Source: Heterotrichella gracilis (Eukaryota > Sar > Xanthophyceae > Tribonematales > Xanthonemataceae). From it: a stretch of 36,455 bases of DNA. Positions 11,664 through 21,095 of this stretch are shown here, piece after piece. The DNA is taken from NCBI GenBank assembly GCA_032358255.1, contig JAULBX010027518.1, forward strand, positions 1 to 36,455, in the 5' to 3' direction. The notes below the pieces were generated by a model. The model did no database searches and had not been told where the DNA came from. It saw only the letters and a list, made by a program, of their open reading frames with translations. Numbering within the stretch: the first letter of the stretch is position 1; each line of letters begins with the position of its first letter. A program made the translations under genes and the position numbers.

Positions 11664-14119
11664 TCACATGCTACCAGCTGTATGATAGCACGCCTGCAGC
11701 GCTTTCCGCAGCGCCTCCAGCTCGCTGAACACGTTGTCAGTGGCCATGCCCTGCGGGTCAATGAGCACAATCCCGCTCCCCGCTGACCCGCTGTACGCGT
11801 TCTTACTGCACAGAAGCTGCACCTCCAGCACCCGCCACACCAGCGGGGAGTCCTCGTCAATACTTGTGTCGGCAGCAGGTGCCTGTGAGGAGTGCAGAGT
11901 CAGCTACTTAAATGTTGTTTCATATGTACATTATTACTTTTGATTTATTAAATATTTGAGGGGGAATGCATGCAATCACGAAAACGTGTTATATAGCTGA
12001 CTCTGCACTCTGCCCAGGCGCCCGCTATTCTTGCTAGCAGAGTGTAGTGTCAGCTACTCAGTACATTCTTTTCCATGATTCCATGCATTCCCGCTCAAAA
12101 GCAAAAATGGCAGTAAACCCCTGTACTTACTGCGCCAGGCAGGCAACGGGATACCTTTGTCGAGAGGTTGACCTTGATTTAAGCTTCAGGGTTTAAGAAT
12201 TAGGGTCTAGGCAGGGCATACCTTTGTCGAGAGGTAGTCCGCCTGCAGCACGGACCGCCGCCTGCCCAGGTTGATCTTGGTAGCCAGCACCATGGGCGCA
12301 TGGTGCAGGCAGGACACCACCAGGCTGCTGTTGTTCTCAACCATGGCCTTGAGGTGCCTGGACCTGGGGCGCTCATACAGCGTGGCAAGGAGCTTTGCAT
12401 CGGGGAGCTGCCCCGGTACCCGCTCGTGCTTGAGCCGGTAGATCTCCCACAGGGAAAGCTTGTCGAGGCGGGGCCGGGCGCTGTGCATGCGTGCCGCGGT
12501 GTTGAACTCGCTGTTGGTGAAAAGGAAGGCTATCTCCTCCTCAACCATTGGCCGCTTCCTCTCCCACTGTGCACCAAAGAAGTGATTTTAACAAATGTTG
12601 CAGTTGCCATTTTCACACTTTCCAATTGTACATTTAACAAATATACACCTTCAACAAAATTTGCACTTCTGATTTTACACTTCACAATGTACTGTTTCAA
12701 TGAATTTCGTGCTTTTTGCCGCGGTGTTGAACTCGCTGTTGGTGAACAGGAAGGCCACCTCCTCCTCAACCATTGGCCGCTTCCGCTCCCACTGTGCACA
12801 GGTGACAGTGATATATACATGCGTGTCCCCGGAGGGATGCATCCACAAATCCCCAAAACATGCCATCAAATTGTGCTATGCATGTACTAGTACTGCCCTC
12901 AAAAAATGAAAGTCCCATATGCAAATGTCCATGCAGATCATCATTTGACACTTCCACCCCAATTCCTGCCATTATGCGACCTGATAGCATGTCCAATGAT
13001 GCGAGTGACCACCAGCTCCCCAAAGCATGCACCAACACCTCACCTTGGCTGCGTACAACGCCTCGTGCACCACCTCAATCAGGAACTCATTGAAGCGCTG
13101 GAACAGCTGGCAGTCATGCACCGGCCGCTTGTGGTCGGTGTACTTGAGAAGGAGCGTGGCGTAGCTGGGCCCCAGCTTGCGCCGGTGCACCATTGCTGCC
13201 GCGCGCAGCACATCGAGCTTTTCCTGGATCACCTCTGGCTGCATGCCCTCCAACCGTTCCTGTTGCGTAAGAGTTACAATCACCACCCGTGTGACATCCG
13301 CACCATGTGGCCCGCATGAGTTCGTGTGAGGCATAGTGAATTGTGAGGCATGCTGGTGATGCATAAAAGCGGACATTTAACAAAAACAAAACACCCAGTA
13401 GTATAAAATGTAAATGCATCAATGCGTTAAAAGTAATGTATCTTGCCAACGCATTTTGATGCAAGACACAGTCAATGAATACGCAATCCCTCAGTACTTC
13501 AAATTTCAATCAGGCAAAAAAGTCGGCATACCCTTCCCAATTCAGACTTACATGTTTTGCTCGCTCCACAGCCAGCAGGATGGCTTCGTACTGGAACCAG
13601 GAAATAAAATAGGCCGTGAGGTTGTACACCATATCGTGCGCTTCTTTGGATGCAATGATCGCACTGAATGCTGGCATGGCAGTGAGGTTGCAAAACTTGT
13701 TGCTGGCCTTGGCTTTCGCGGCATCTAGCAAAAAGCGTGCACCCGAGAAGGTTGCCGTCTCAAGCTTGGTTGCCAGCCTGTCCATGCATGGGTGCAAAGG
13801 CAGCGTCAGACGCACGCCGGCCAAAACAAGATGTGAAACGGTGTGGCATGAACCTGCCATCTGGATGCATATAATAGATTACTGTGGCCATCCAATGGAT
13901 TCCTACTGCTCATCCAATGGATTAATATGACCGGGATGGATGTGCCTGGCTTACTATGACCGGGAATGGAATGCACTGCACTCACTTGCCGTCTAATAGT
14001 GTGGACTTCCTTGCCACAGACGCCTTGCGCAACCTATTTGCCTGCTGCCGTTGTGTGAGCACTGCATCTTCATGGATGTTCTCCAGCAAAGGAGTGGCAA
14101 ACTCCACCTTGTTCTGCAT
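11664..14119 (-). CDS. PPP1R36-like protein (candidate protein phosphatase 1 regulatory subunit 36)
   Basis: Exons: 14119-13986, 13777-13552, 13259-13044, 12566-12222 and 11882-11664 (stop TGA), all phase-compatible, giving 379 residues. There are no membrane segments; it is mostly helical and moderately basic. The order of features resembles PPP1R36 as I remember it: a helical block with SWFQYEAILLAVERAKH, then LGPSYATLLLKY, a FQRFNEFLIEVV block, then IAFLFTNSEFNTAARMH, followed by a tail. PPP1R36 is known mainly from ciliated lineages, which would suit a flagellate alga. The gene model is good; the family name is a memory-based match and should be treated as a hypothesis. The start is the first ATG after an in-frame TAG. 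The open frame reaches eight codons further upstream, so an extra 5' exon is possible. Both ends of exon 4 are partly duplicated in the neighbouring introns. Confidence -1.
12142..12240 (-). repeat. Duplicated 3' end and donor of PPP1R36-like exon 4
   Basis: The exon end (LSTK then GTATGCCC) at 12240-12213 recurs 67 bases downstream at 12170-12142 as LSTK then GTATCCCG. A TTTAAG..TAGGGTCTAGG telomere-like remnant lies between the copies. Confidence -1.
12493..12800 (-). repeat. 225-bp-spaced duplication of the 5' part of PPP1R36-like exon 4
   Basis: Bases 12718-12800 repeat 12493-12575 with few changes. They include the acceptor (GTGCACAG) and about 25 codons, from WERKRPMVEEE to FTNSEFNTAA, with one conservative change (I to V). 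The copy then runs into unrelated sequence with no obvious donor. It could act as an alternative acceptor or be a decaying exon copy. Confidence -1.
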
Positions 14120-15068
14120 CTTGTTGTGTTCTTTTAACCGGAAGGGAGGCTACAGCAGCTGCCCACGCTTGCTGCCTCGGCGTGTGAACAGCTGCTTCAA
14201 GCTGTAGTCTTGTCTGAGCAGTAGGCTGGATAAGGAGAGCTGACAAGGATATTGCTGCTGCCTACAACAAAAAGTGCAAAGTGTGCCTATGCTGGAAGCT
14301 TGATAGGTGGCAAGCTGGAGATGGCCGTGTTTTTGCTGCCTAAATAGCGTCACGGGATACCCTATTCACACCAGTAGCTGCTTGTACTGACGGCAAGGCA
14401 TTCCTTGGTGGTACTATTGTCTCAACTTAGACTGGGCTGCTGTTCGAGGCTGAAGGCTTCCCTGGCCAGTCTGCACTGCCCACCTCTTACAGTAAAGTCA
14501 CAAGCCCAGTGGAAAGTTGCAAGTAGTTGACGACATAGACTAAAGTATTAAACTAGAAGGACTGCAGTAGAAGGTTTACAAAATCACACCAGCGCTGAGT
14601 ACAAACATTGTTTGCAATGCATGCATGCGTGTCTAACATTGACGATTATAGCCCCTAGTTTGTAGCAGATCAGCGTTCTATGACAACCAATAGCCCTATA
14701 TATGTTATGTATCCTCACACCCTAGTGATCCACGGCAGAATCGCCACACTTTGTATCCCCTTGGAAGCTCAAACCTTGTCACCAACTCATTGATCATATT
14801 ATGCTCACCATTTAAAGCCTGGCCTTTTTTGGTGGGCGGAAAACACACCTTTATCCAGCCTTTATCTTTGCCACAGCAAGCAAGCTGACGTTAAGGCTAG
14901 CTGTATCGTTGCTTGCTCTTCTCGTTGCCCACTACTGGAATAGCTATTGCAACCCAAGTCGCCAACCTGCGCCCGTTCCACTACAGCAGCCTTCCCTTGC
15001 GCTCTACTCGCCTCAGTACCTGAACACACAGTGCATGCAGAGTGCTTGAGGACGTGCATACAGCTGCA
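14120..15068. promoter_or_regulatory. Divergent intergenic region between the PPP1R36-like gene and the IGPS gene
   Basis: Two genes start at either end and point outward, so promoters for both should lie here. An open stretch on the minus strand at 14353-14150 has no fitting donor and I do not call it an exon. No repeat array or clear core promoter element was found. Confidence -1.
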
Positions 15069-18000
15069 ATGGCAAGCTTCGGTGTCCTACCGAACGCTCT
15101 CTCCAGCACCTTGCACCCAAGGAGCAGGATACAGAGTGCTGCTAGCTGCAGCGTCAGCAGTAGGAGCTCCACTGGTAGGCGTGCGATGGCCAACGTGAGG
15201 TGCCAAGCAGCGGGTGCACCGCCACAGGTAAGGGAGGGATATGTTTCCTGCTGGTTGGCGGTTGGGTTCTGACCTCTTCAGCCATGGCCTTGTTGCACAC
15301 ACTTTGTAGACGAACCCAGGGGCACACTGGCTGTGGGTGAGGTTGCACCCACTAGGTGCACCGCCAAAGGTATGGGATTATACACCGTGCTTCTGTATTC
15401 TGCGTGGAAACCAATCAAAGCCTTTCAGACAGTCCAGCAGATGCAATTTGCCTGACACAAGCAGCCAGTGTTGTGCATAAACCTCAGGACTGCTGGTGAC
15501 TTTTCCATCCCTTGCAGGAGCAGGAGCCAGAGGTGTTGATCCGCAGGAGGCCACCACAGGGTGTCGCCACGCATGCGTAAGTGCATACGGTGAAGGAATA
15601 CACATATGGTTGTGTGGGATACTGTCTTTGCTACATTGCATTGTTTGCCGCCTGTCATGGTGGCGCGCTGCGGGCTGTTGGTTGTGCACCCTGTGTCCTT
15701 TTTTGTTGTGTGATAGCGCTGGACTGTCAAGCCGCAAGCCACACCCAGATAACCTGGGGCACAGACCTTTAGATGTGTGAGCACTCCAGCAGTACAGCCA
15801 GACACCTTGCCCGCTGGGTTCCGTGGCCTAAGGAGTCTCTATATGTGCAGCTGTGGGACAGAGTTCTCGTTTGTGGTCAAGCAAAAGGAGGGCTGCGAGC
15901 TGCGGAATATTCCTAAACCTTGAACCTAAACCCTAAACTGCTTGCTGTGACTCTGAAGAGTCCCTATATGCGCAGTTGCGAGACAGAGTTTTCGTTTGTG
16001 GTCAAGCAAGAGGAGGGCAGCGAGCCGCGGAATATTCCTAAACCCTAAAGTGTTCATCATGACGCTGAAGAGTCCCTATATGCGCAGTTGTGGGACAGAG
16101 TTCTCGTTTGTGGTCAAGCAAGAGGAGGGCTCCGAGCCACGGAATATTCTGGAGGAGATTGTGTGGCACAAGGGCGTCGAGATTGAGGAGATGCGGGCCC
16201 GGCACCCCTTGAGAACGCTCACCATCGCGATGGCACGGGCACCCCCACCAAGGTGCGCACTAGGCTTGCCCGTGGTGTAGACCAAGCTGGGCAACTTCCA
16301 CATAGTATGCATGCCTCGAGCGGCATTGCCTGGCTTCGCCACGGCTTGCTATGGTGCCAGTGGCATTTTTTGGGGCTGTTAATCTGACACCCTGATTGGA
16401 TGGTTGCCATGTCTTTACTCGGCACCCATTGAGAACGCTCACCATCGCCCTGGCACAAGCACCCCCACCCAGGTGCGCACTGAGTTCACCCATGGCGCAA
16501 GGCATTTTTATCAGGAGTTGTTGAAAAACTGTTGAGGACATTTTTCTTCAGTGTGCCTCATACCAACTTGCTGAGTTTACACAAGTTCACGTTCACGCTG
16601 TCTATTTTGTCATCCATGGCATCTTTTGGGCTGCCAAATTGATATCCTGCTGACGATGCACATAATTTATTATCTCAACACTAGTTTGGCATCCCAGGGA
16701 TTTCATTGGTGCGCTGCGGGCGGCCACAGAGCGCAACGGCAAGCCTGGCCTGATCGCCGAGGTCAAGAAGGCGTCTCCCAGCCGGGGGGTAATACAGCCC
16801 GACTTTGACCCAGTGCGGGTGAGTGGGCACTGCTGGGCCTTGCAAATGCACACTGCACATGCTCATGCCATGACATGCAGTTGCATCCTTTTGATCATGG
16901 CAAAAAAAGAAGAATTTTGCATGCGTTGATCCACTTGTCCCTTGACTATGGAATGAAGAAGCTGTCTCCCGGTCGGGGGGTAATACAGCCCGACTTTGAC
17001 CCAGTGCGAGTGATTGGGCTGCTGAAATTGGCCCTAAACTGCACGCATTATGTGTAGTTCCCTAAACTTCACTGCATTTTATGCGGTAATGCATTCACAA
17101 GTGCATGGTATTCACACGCACCCACATAATCACACGCGGCGCACTCGACCAACTCATTTCAAGGAAGTTCCAAGCTGGCACCCTTGGTGCGTTTGCAGGC
17201 AGTTGCACAGGAACAAACTGGGAATGTGGCGTTGCAAGCTGATGCATGCCGCTGATCCAACTGCATACCTGCACTGGCATACCCTCAACACCTGCACCAT
17301 GCTAATATACTGTATGGGCATCAAGGCACTACGTTCATTCGAATCACAGTACCTCGCTGCAAAAAGAGAATTGTTCCAGGGTTTAGGGTTTACTTCTTTC
17401 ATTATTGTTGTCAAGCTCAAACCGCTTCATGCTTATTACCAGATAGCCAAGGCGTACGAGGCAGGTGGCGCCGCGTGCTTGAGCGTTCTCACCGACGCAA
17501 AGTTCTTCCAGGGCAGCTTTGACTACATCCAACAGATCCGATCGGCAGGGGTCACGTGCCCGCTGCTCTGCAAGGAGTTTGTGGTGAGTGCCTGCGGCGG
17601 CAGGCATGGGGTGGAATTTGTGAGAGCTGTAGATTTGTGGGGGAATGCGGGATGGGGAATGTGACAACTCAGAAAATAACTTGATGCACCAAGCGAGGGG
17701 AGTTCTGCCTCTTTTTTTTTTAGTTTACACACTCTTTGGCGTGTATGACATGCTTATTGTGACCCAATCCTTGCATTGTACAAGGACTTAACACACGTGC
17801 TGCGTTGACGCCTGCTTTGTTGTGGTGGCAGGCAGGGGATGCACTTTTGCCTCATTGTTCATGCCTGTTCCCTTGCAATCCTGCTACCATACATGGTGGA
17901 TCGGTGTTTTGGGGCAAGGATGCAACCACAGGCTTTTGGGCATCACATCATTGCACGTGCTCCCCTCACCCCAAGGCTGAGGCGTACCAGCTGTTCATCT

Positions 18001-19993
18001 TGCAACCACTCCTAATGGATCAGTTGTACATCATCTCATCGCACATCGAGGCATTGAAACGCTAAGCCCCCCAACCCAACTTGAAATAGAACTCTAAACC
18101 CTAATCCCTCTCCCCCCAGGTTGAGGCGTACCAGCTGTTCAAGGCGCGTGCAGTGGGGGCCGATGCAGTGCTACTCATCGCCGCAGTGCTGCCCAACAGC
18201 GACCTGTCCTACCTCATGAAGGCTGCGCGCGCAATCAAGATGCAGGTGCTCATCGAGGTGAGCCCTAGGGTTTAGGGTGTTGGTTTTGGGGGTCAGGGTT
18301 TAGGGTTTATGTGCTGCCCAACAGCGACCTGTCCTACCCCACGAAGGCAGCGCGTGCAATCAAGATGCAGGTGCTCATTGAGGTGCGGCTGTTTGCATGC
18401 AATGGTGGCGGTGTGGGGCACGCGCTGGGCTGTCTTATAAAGGGAGCATTGACGCGACCACAGTTGGATTATGAACATGCGGTTTAAATGGTTTAAATCC
18501 AGCAGCGGCCTGTTCTACCTCATGGAGGCTACATGCGCAATCAAAGCTGCAGGTGCTCATTTAAGGTGCGCCTTGGGGTTCCAAGCCTTATGATGATAGG
18601 CTATACATCATCCTAGCTTAAGTGATCTAGGGTCTCTGAATGACCCTAGATTCTAGGGTCTAGGGTTCAGGGCAACAGCGACCTGTCCTACTTCGTAAAG
18701 CTGCACGCGCGATTTAAGCTGCAGGTGCTCATCGAGGTGCGCTGTAGGGTGTAGGTTCTAGGTGTACAACACCAGCGACCTGTCTTGCCTCAGGAGAGCA
18801 CAGCAATCAAGCTGCAGGGGCCTCGTCGAGGTCCCATCCTAATGCATGCAATGATGATGGTCCATGGGGTGCACATGCATGTGTGATTGCTCAATGGTCC
18901 ATCCCCCCACCCCAGATGCACAGCGTGGCCGAGCTGGAGCGCGTGCTGCAGCTGGACCTGGAGGGCGCCGTACTGGGGATCTTGATTCTATCGTGGACAA
19001 AATCTCATATTGACTAGTTAAAGGAGTTAATCTCGGCATCTGCTTGGGGTGTTGAGAAACAACAGTGGCTGTGTGGCATGATCGAACCCCTCTCACACCC
19101 GCCCTCTCCCCAGGTGCACAGCGTGGCTGAGCTGGAGCGCGTGCTGCAGCTGGACCTGGAGGGCGCCATGCTGGGGATCAACAACCGGGATTTGACCACT
19201 TTCAAGGTTTCGCTGGACAACACGCGGGTGATCATGGAGAGCGAGGCGGGGCAGGAGGTGGGTGGGGGTGCAAAAGCGTGTACGCCTACTGGAACTCCCT
19301 TCACTGTTGGCAAATACATATTTTCCACGAAATAAAAGCATCATGAGTATTTGTTTACGCCCTTGAGGGCCACCTGCTAATGTAGTAAAGTAAATAAAGC
19401 GTGGCCAGTTTCAAGGTGTTCCTGGACAATATGCGGGTGATCATGGAGAGTTGGGTGGGGCAGGAGGTTAGTTGGGTGGCTGGCTGGAGGGGGTGGGGTG
19501 GATTTGTGGGTGGTTGCGTGCTGCAACCTATGGGATCGGGACCTTGTGGCATTTAGATGTTGCAGTGTATGGGTAATGTCAGGGGTTTGTGTCGCTGGAC
19601 AACATGCGGGTACTTATGGAAAGCGAGGCGGGGCAGGAGGTGTGTGTGTTTGATGGGGAGGTTGTGACAGGTGCACAAACTTGCAACGCCTACTGACCAT
19701 CCTTCACTCCCATAACCATCAAAAAATGGTTCACTTTGGACATATCACATAGTAATTAAAGTCTCCCTGAAACAGGAGTTACCACACAGTAAGTTATTAG
19801 AATCCTGTTTATTTCCCTTTATTTGCAGGTGGCTCGGCGTGGCCTTCTCATGGCTGGCGAGTCGGGCATCTTCACCCCCGATGACGTGGCGCTGGTCCAA
19901 TCAGCGGGGTGCGGCGCAATCCTGGTGGGCGAATCCCTGGTCAAGCAAGGGGACCCCACCACAGGAGTGCGCAAGCTGCTGTCACTGGAGTAA
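15069..19993 (+). CDS. IGPS: Indole-3-glycerol-phosphate synthase, plastid-targeted
   Basis: Eight exons: 15069-15227, 15518-15576, 16088-16252, 16698-16818, 17443-17583, 18120-18257, 19114-19257 and 19829-19993 (TAA). They give 363 residues in unbroken phase. The enzyme converts carboxyphenylaminodeoxyribulose phosphate to indole-3-glycerol phosphate in tryptophan synthesis. The first 45 or so residues are S/R/A-rich with almost no acid, as in a chloroplast transit peptide. The plant-type linker RRRPPQG follows at residue 62 or so, then the TIM barrel. Residues matching the known active site are present: E149 and K151 (AEVKKASPS), K188 (LTDAKFF), E261 (LIE, last codon of exon 6), N284 (GINNRD), E320 and S321 (GESG). 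It is slightly shorter than the Arabidopsis enzyme. Almost every exon has a decayed partial copy beside it in the adjoining intron or 3' flank; the full-length copies chosen here are the only set giving an intact barrel. Confidence -1.
15833..16140 (+). repeat. Three copies of the IGPS exon 3 acceptor and 5' end
   Basis: Units begin at 15833, 15958 and 16070, each with CTATATG(T/C)GCAG and about 65 coding bases ([10 protein letters not shown]). Only the third continues into the complete exon. The first two stop at the same point (CGGAATATTC) and run directly into CTAAACC-type telomere-like sequence. They are therefore truncated copies with intact acceptors. Confidence -1.
15912..16049. repeat. 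Telomere-like stretches at exon-copy junctions in the IGPS gene
   Basis: CCTAAACC..CCTAAACCCTAAACTG at 15912-15940 and CCTAAACCCTAAAG at 16037-16050 directly follow the breakpoints of the two truncated exon 3 copies. Green-plant telomeres are CCCTAAA/TTTAGGG; these are short interstitial tracts, not a chromosome end. Confidence -1.
16205..16500 (+). repeat. Duplicated 3' end and donor of IGPS exon 3
   Basis: The segment from GGCACCCCTTGAGAACGCTC to the donor GTGCGCAC at 16201-16260 recurs at about 16420-16480. The copy keeps a GTGCGCAC donor after CCCACCCAG, so it could serve as a second 5' splice site only if spliced as a new exon. Confidence -1.
16764..17015 (+). repeat. Duplicated 3' half of IGPS exon 4
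   Basis: Bases 16957-17015 repeat the end of exon 4 (16764-16822), encoding [18 protein letters not shown] against [18 protein letters not shown]. The donor changed from GTGAGT to GTGATT. The copy retains the substrate-binding lysine motif but is cut off at its 5' side. Confidence -1.
17961..18157 (+). repeat. Duplicated 5' end and acceptor of IGPS exon 6
   Basis: CACCCCAAG followed by AEAYQLF at about 17961-17997 copies the acceptor and the first seven codons of exon 6 at 18110-18145. It lies on the upstream, intron side. CTCTAAACCCTAATCCC lies between the two. Confidence -1.
18170..18835 (+). repeat. Exon 6 3' end of IGPS plus four progressively decayed downstream copies
   Basis: The exon end ([17 protein letters not shown], then LIE and GTGAGC) is followed by copies at 18311-18386, 18500-18570, 18673-18741 and 18767-18832. 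The first copy differs at only two codons. Later ones gain indels and substitutions, so they look like an age series. Most keep the GAGGTGCG donor. GGGTTTAGGGT and related tracts sit between copies. Confidence -1.
18908..19190 (+). repeat. Duplicated 5' end and acceptor of IGPS exon 7
   Basis: Bases 18908-18983 copy 19108-19183: a C-rich tract, CAG, then [17 protein letters not shown]. The copy leaves the homology after CTGGGGATC and soon meets a stop. First codon differs (M for V). Confidence -1.
19196..19650 (+). repeat. Exon 7 3' end of IGPS and two downstream copies
   Basis: The end of exon 7 ([24 protein letters not shown]) is repeated at about 19405-19470 and 19588-19642. Both copies keep CAGGAGGT at the donor. 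The second shows [12 protein letters not shown], the first [12 protein letters not shown]. Confidence -1.
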
Positions 19994-21095
19994 CCCCCCT
20001 CCGTCGCCACTGCATGGCGCCTGGATGCTTGCGAAGTGGTGAGGATCTTCTATTTTGGCAGCCTAGAGTTGATGCCATCCCGTCCCAAAACTGGAATTCT
20101 GGTGGGCGGGTCGCTGGTGAAGCAAGGGAACCCCAGCACAGGAGTGTGCAAATGCTGTCCTGGAGTGATCATCATGGAGCTTGCTGCCCTGGTACCTGTT
20201 GGGCCCCTCAATTTGTACTGTCATATTTACTGTTATATTACTGCTCTGTATTGGTAATGATAACAGCACATTTCCGGCTGAATGCTGGGGTTCTCTGTTG
20301 CACACTGTCAACAGTCTGGGCTTTCACTTTTTGAGCCTGTTTGTAACTTCCAATACTCTGCGAGACAAACAATAATAAGGATGCCGTTTAATCCACTTGA
20401 AGAGCATCTCTCTGTTGGCCATATTCTATTGTGAAGATACTTGGCATGCAGCCGCAGGAGTCAGTGCCGCGCTCCACAATGGTCGCCTTGCGGCTTGTGG
20501 AGCGAATTTAACTTTGTTTCTTAGCAATTCAAGGGCCGTTGGGATTTCAAGCAGTCGCACACTGCATCTGTTGCATGTCTAATCTGGAACCTACAGGTTA
20601 GATCGGATCGGATGGGTGTGTCTCACTCCGAGACTTTTTTCGCTGGCCTTGAGGCACTCGTTGCTTAGGGTTAAAGGTTTCACGTACGTTCTGCTGGGCG
20701 TAAGCTGTGCAGTATGGCCGTGTAACAGCTGGTGTCATATCTGTGGACCTCGCCGTGAGGTAAAACTTCACTTTACCATGTTGGCAATACACAGTTGTGG
20801 CCCTCTACAGTTCAGGGTACGCTATTACTTGTCAGTCAGGGTCAAGAGCGATGCATGCATGCATAAACATGTGCGAATGTGGCATTCGAGCTGGTTTCAG
20901 CTGCTACCGTCCGGCTTTAACGTAGCATCAAATAGTATATGAACAGGCTTACGTTGACTTGTAACCCACGACCTCGTTTGGAACCTGACGGTGTTTTGGA
21001 AGGGTGGTGGGCAATGGTGAGGGTAGCAGAATGGCACGAGCTGAACGTTTAATGAGACGTTGGAAATACCACTTGCGGAGCGCAGCGAGTTAGGA
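19994..21095. other. Intergenic region holding a decayed copy of the IGPS last exon
   Basis: This is IGPS 3' flank and the promoter side of the next gene. At 20097-20165 a diverged copy of the end of IGPS exon 8 (ILVGGSLVKQGNPSTGV) lies after the true stop codon, so the duplication process also reached the 3' end. No separate gene is convincing here. Confidence -1.

Noticed and set aside
14150..14353. Extra 5' exon of the PPP1R36-like gene
   Set aside because: The frame is open, but there is no donor in a compatible phase before the in-frame stop.
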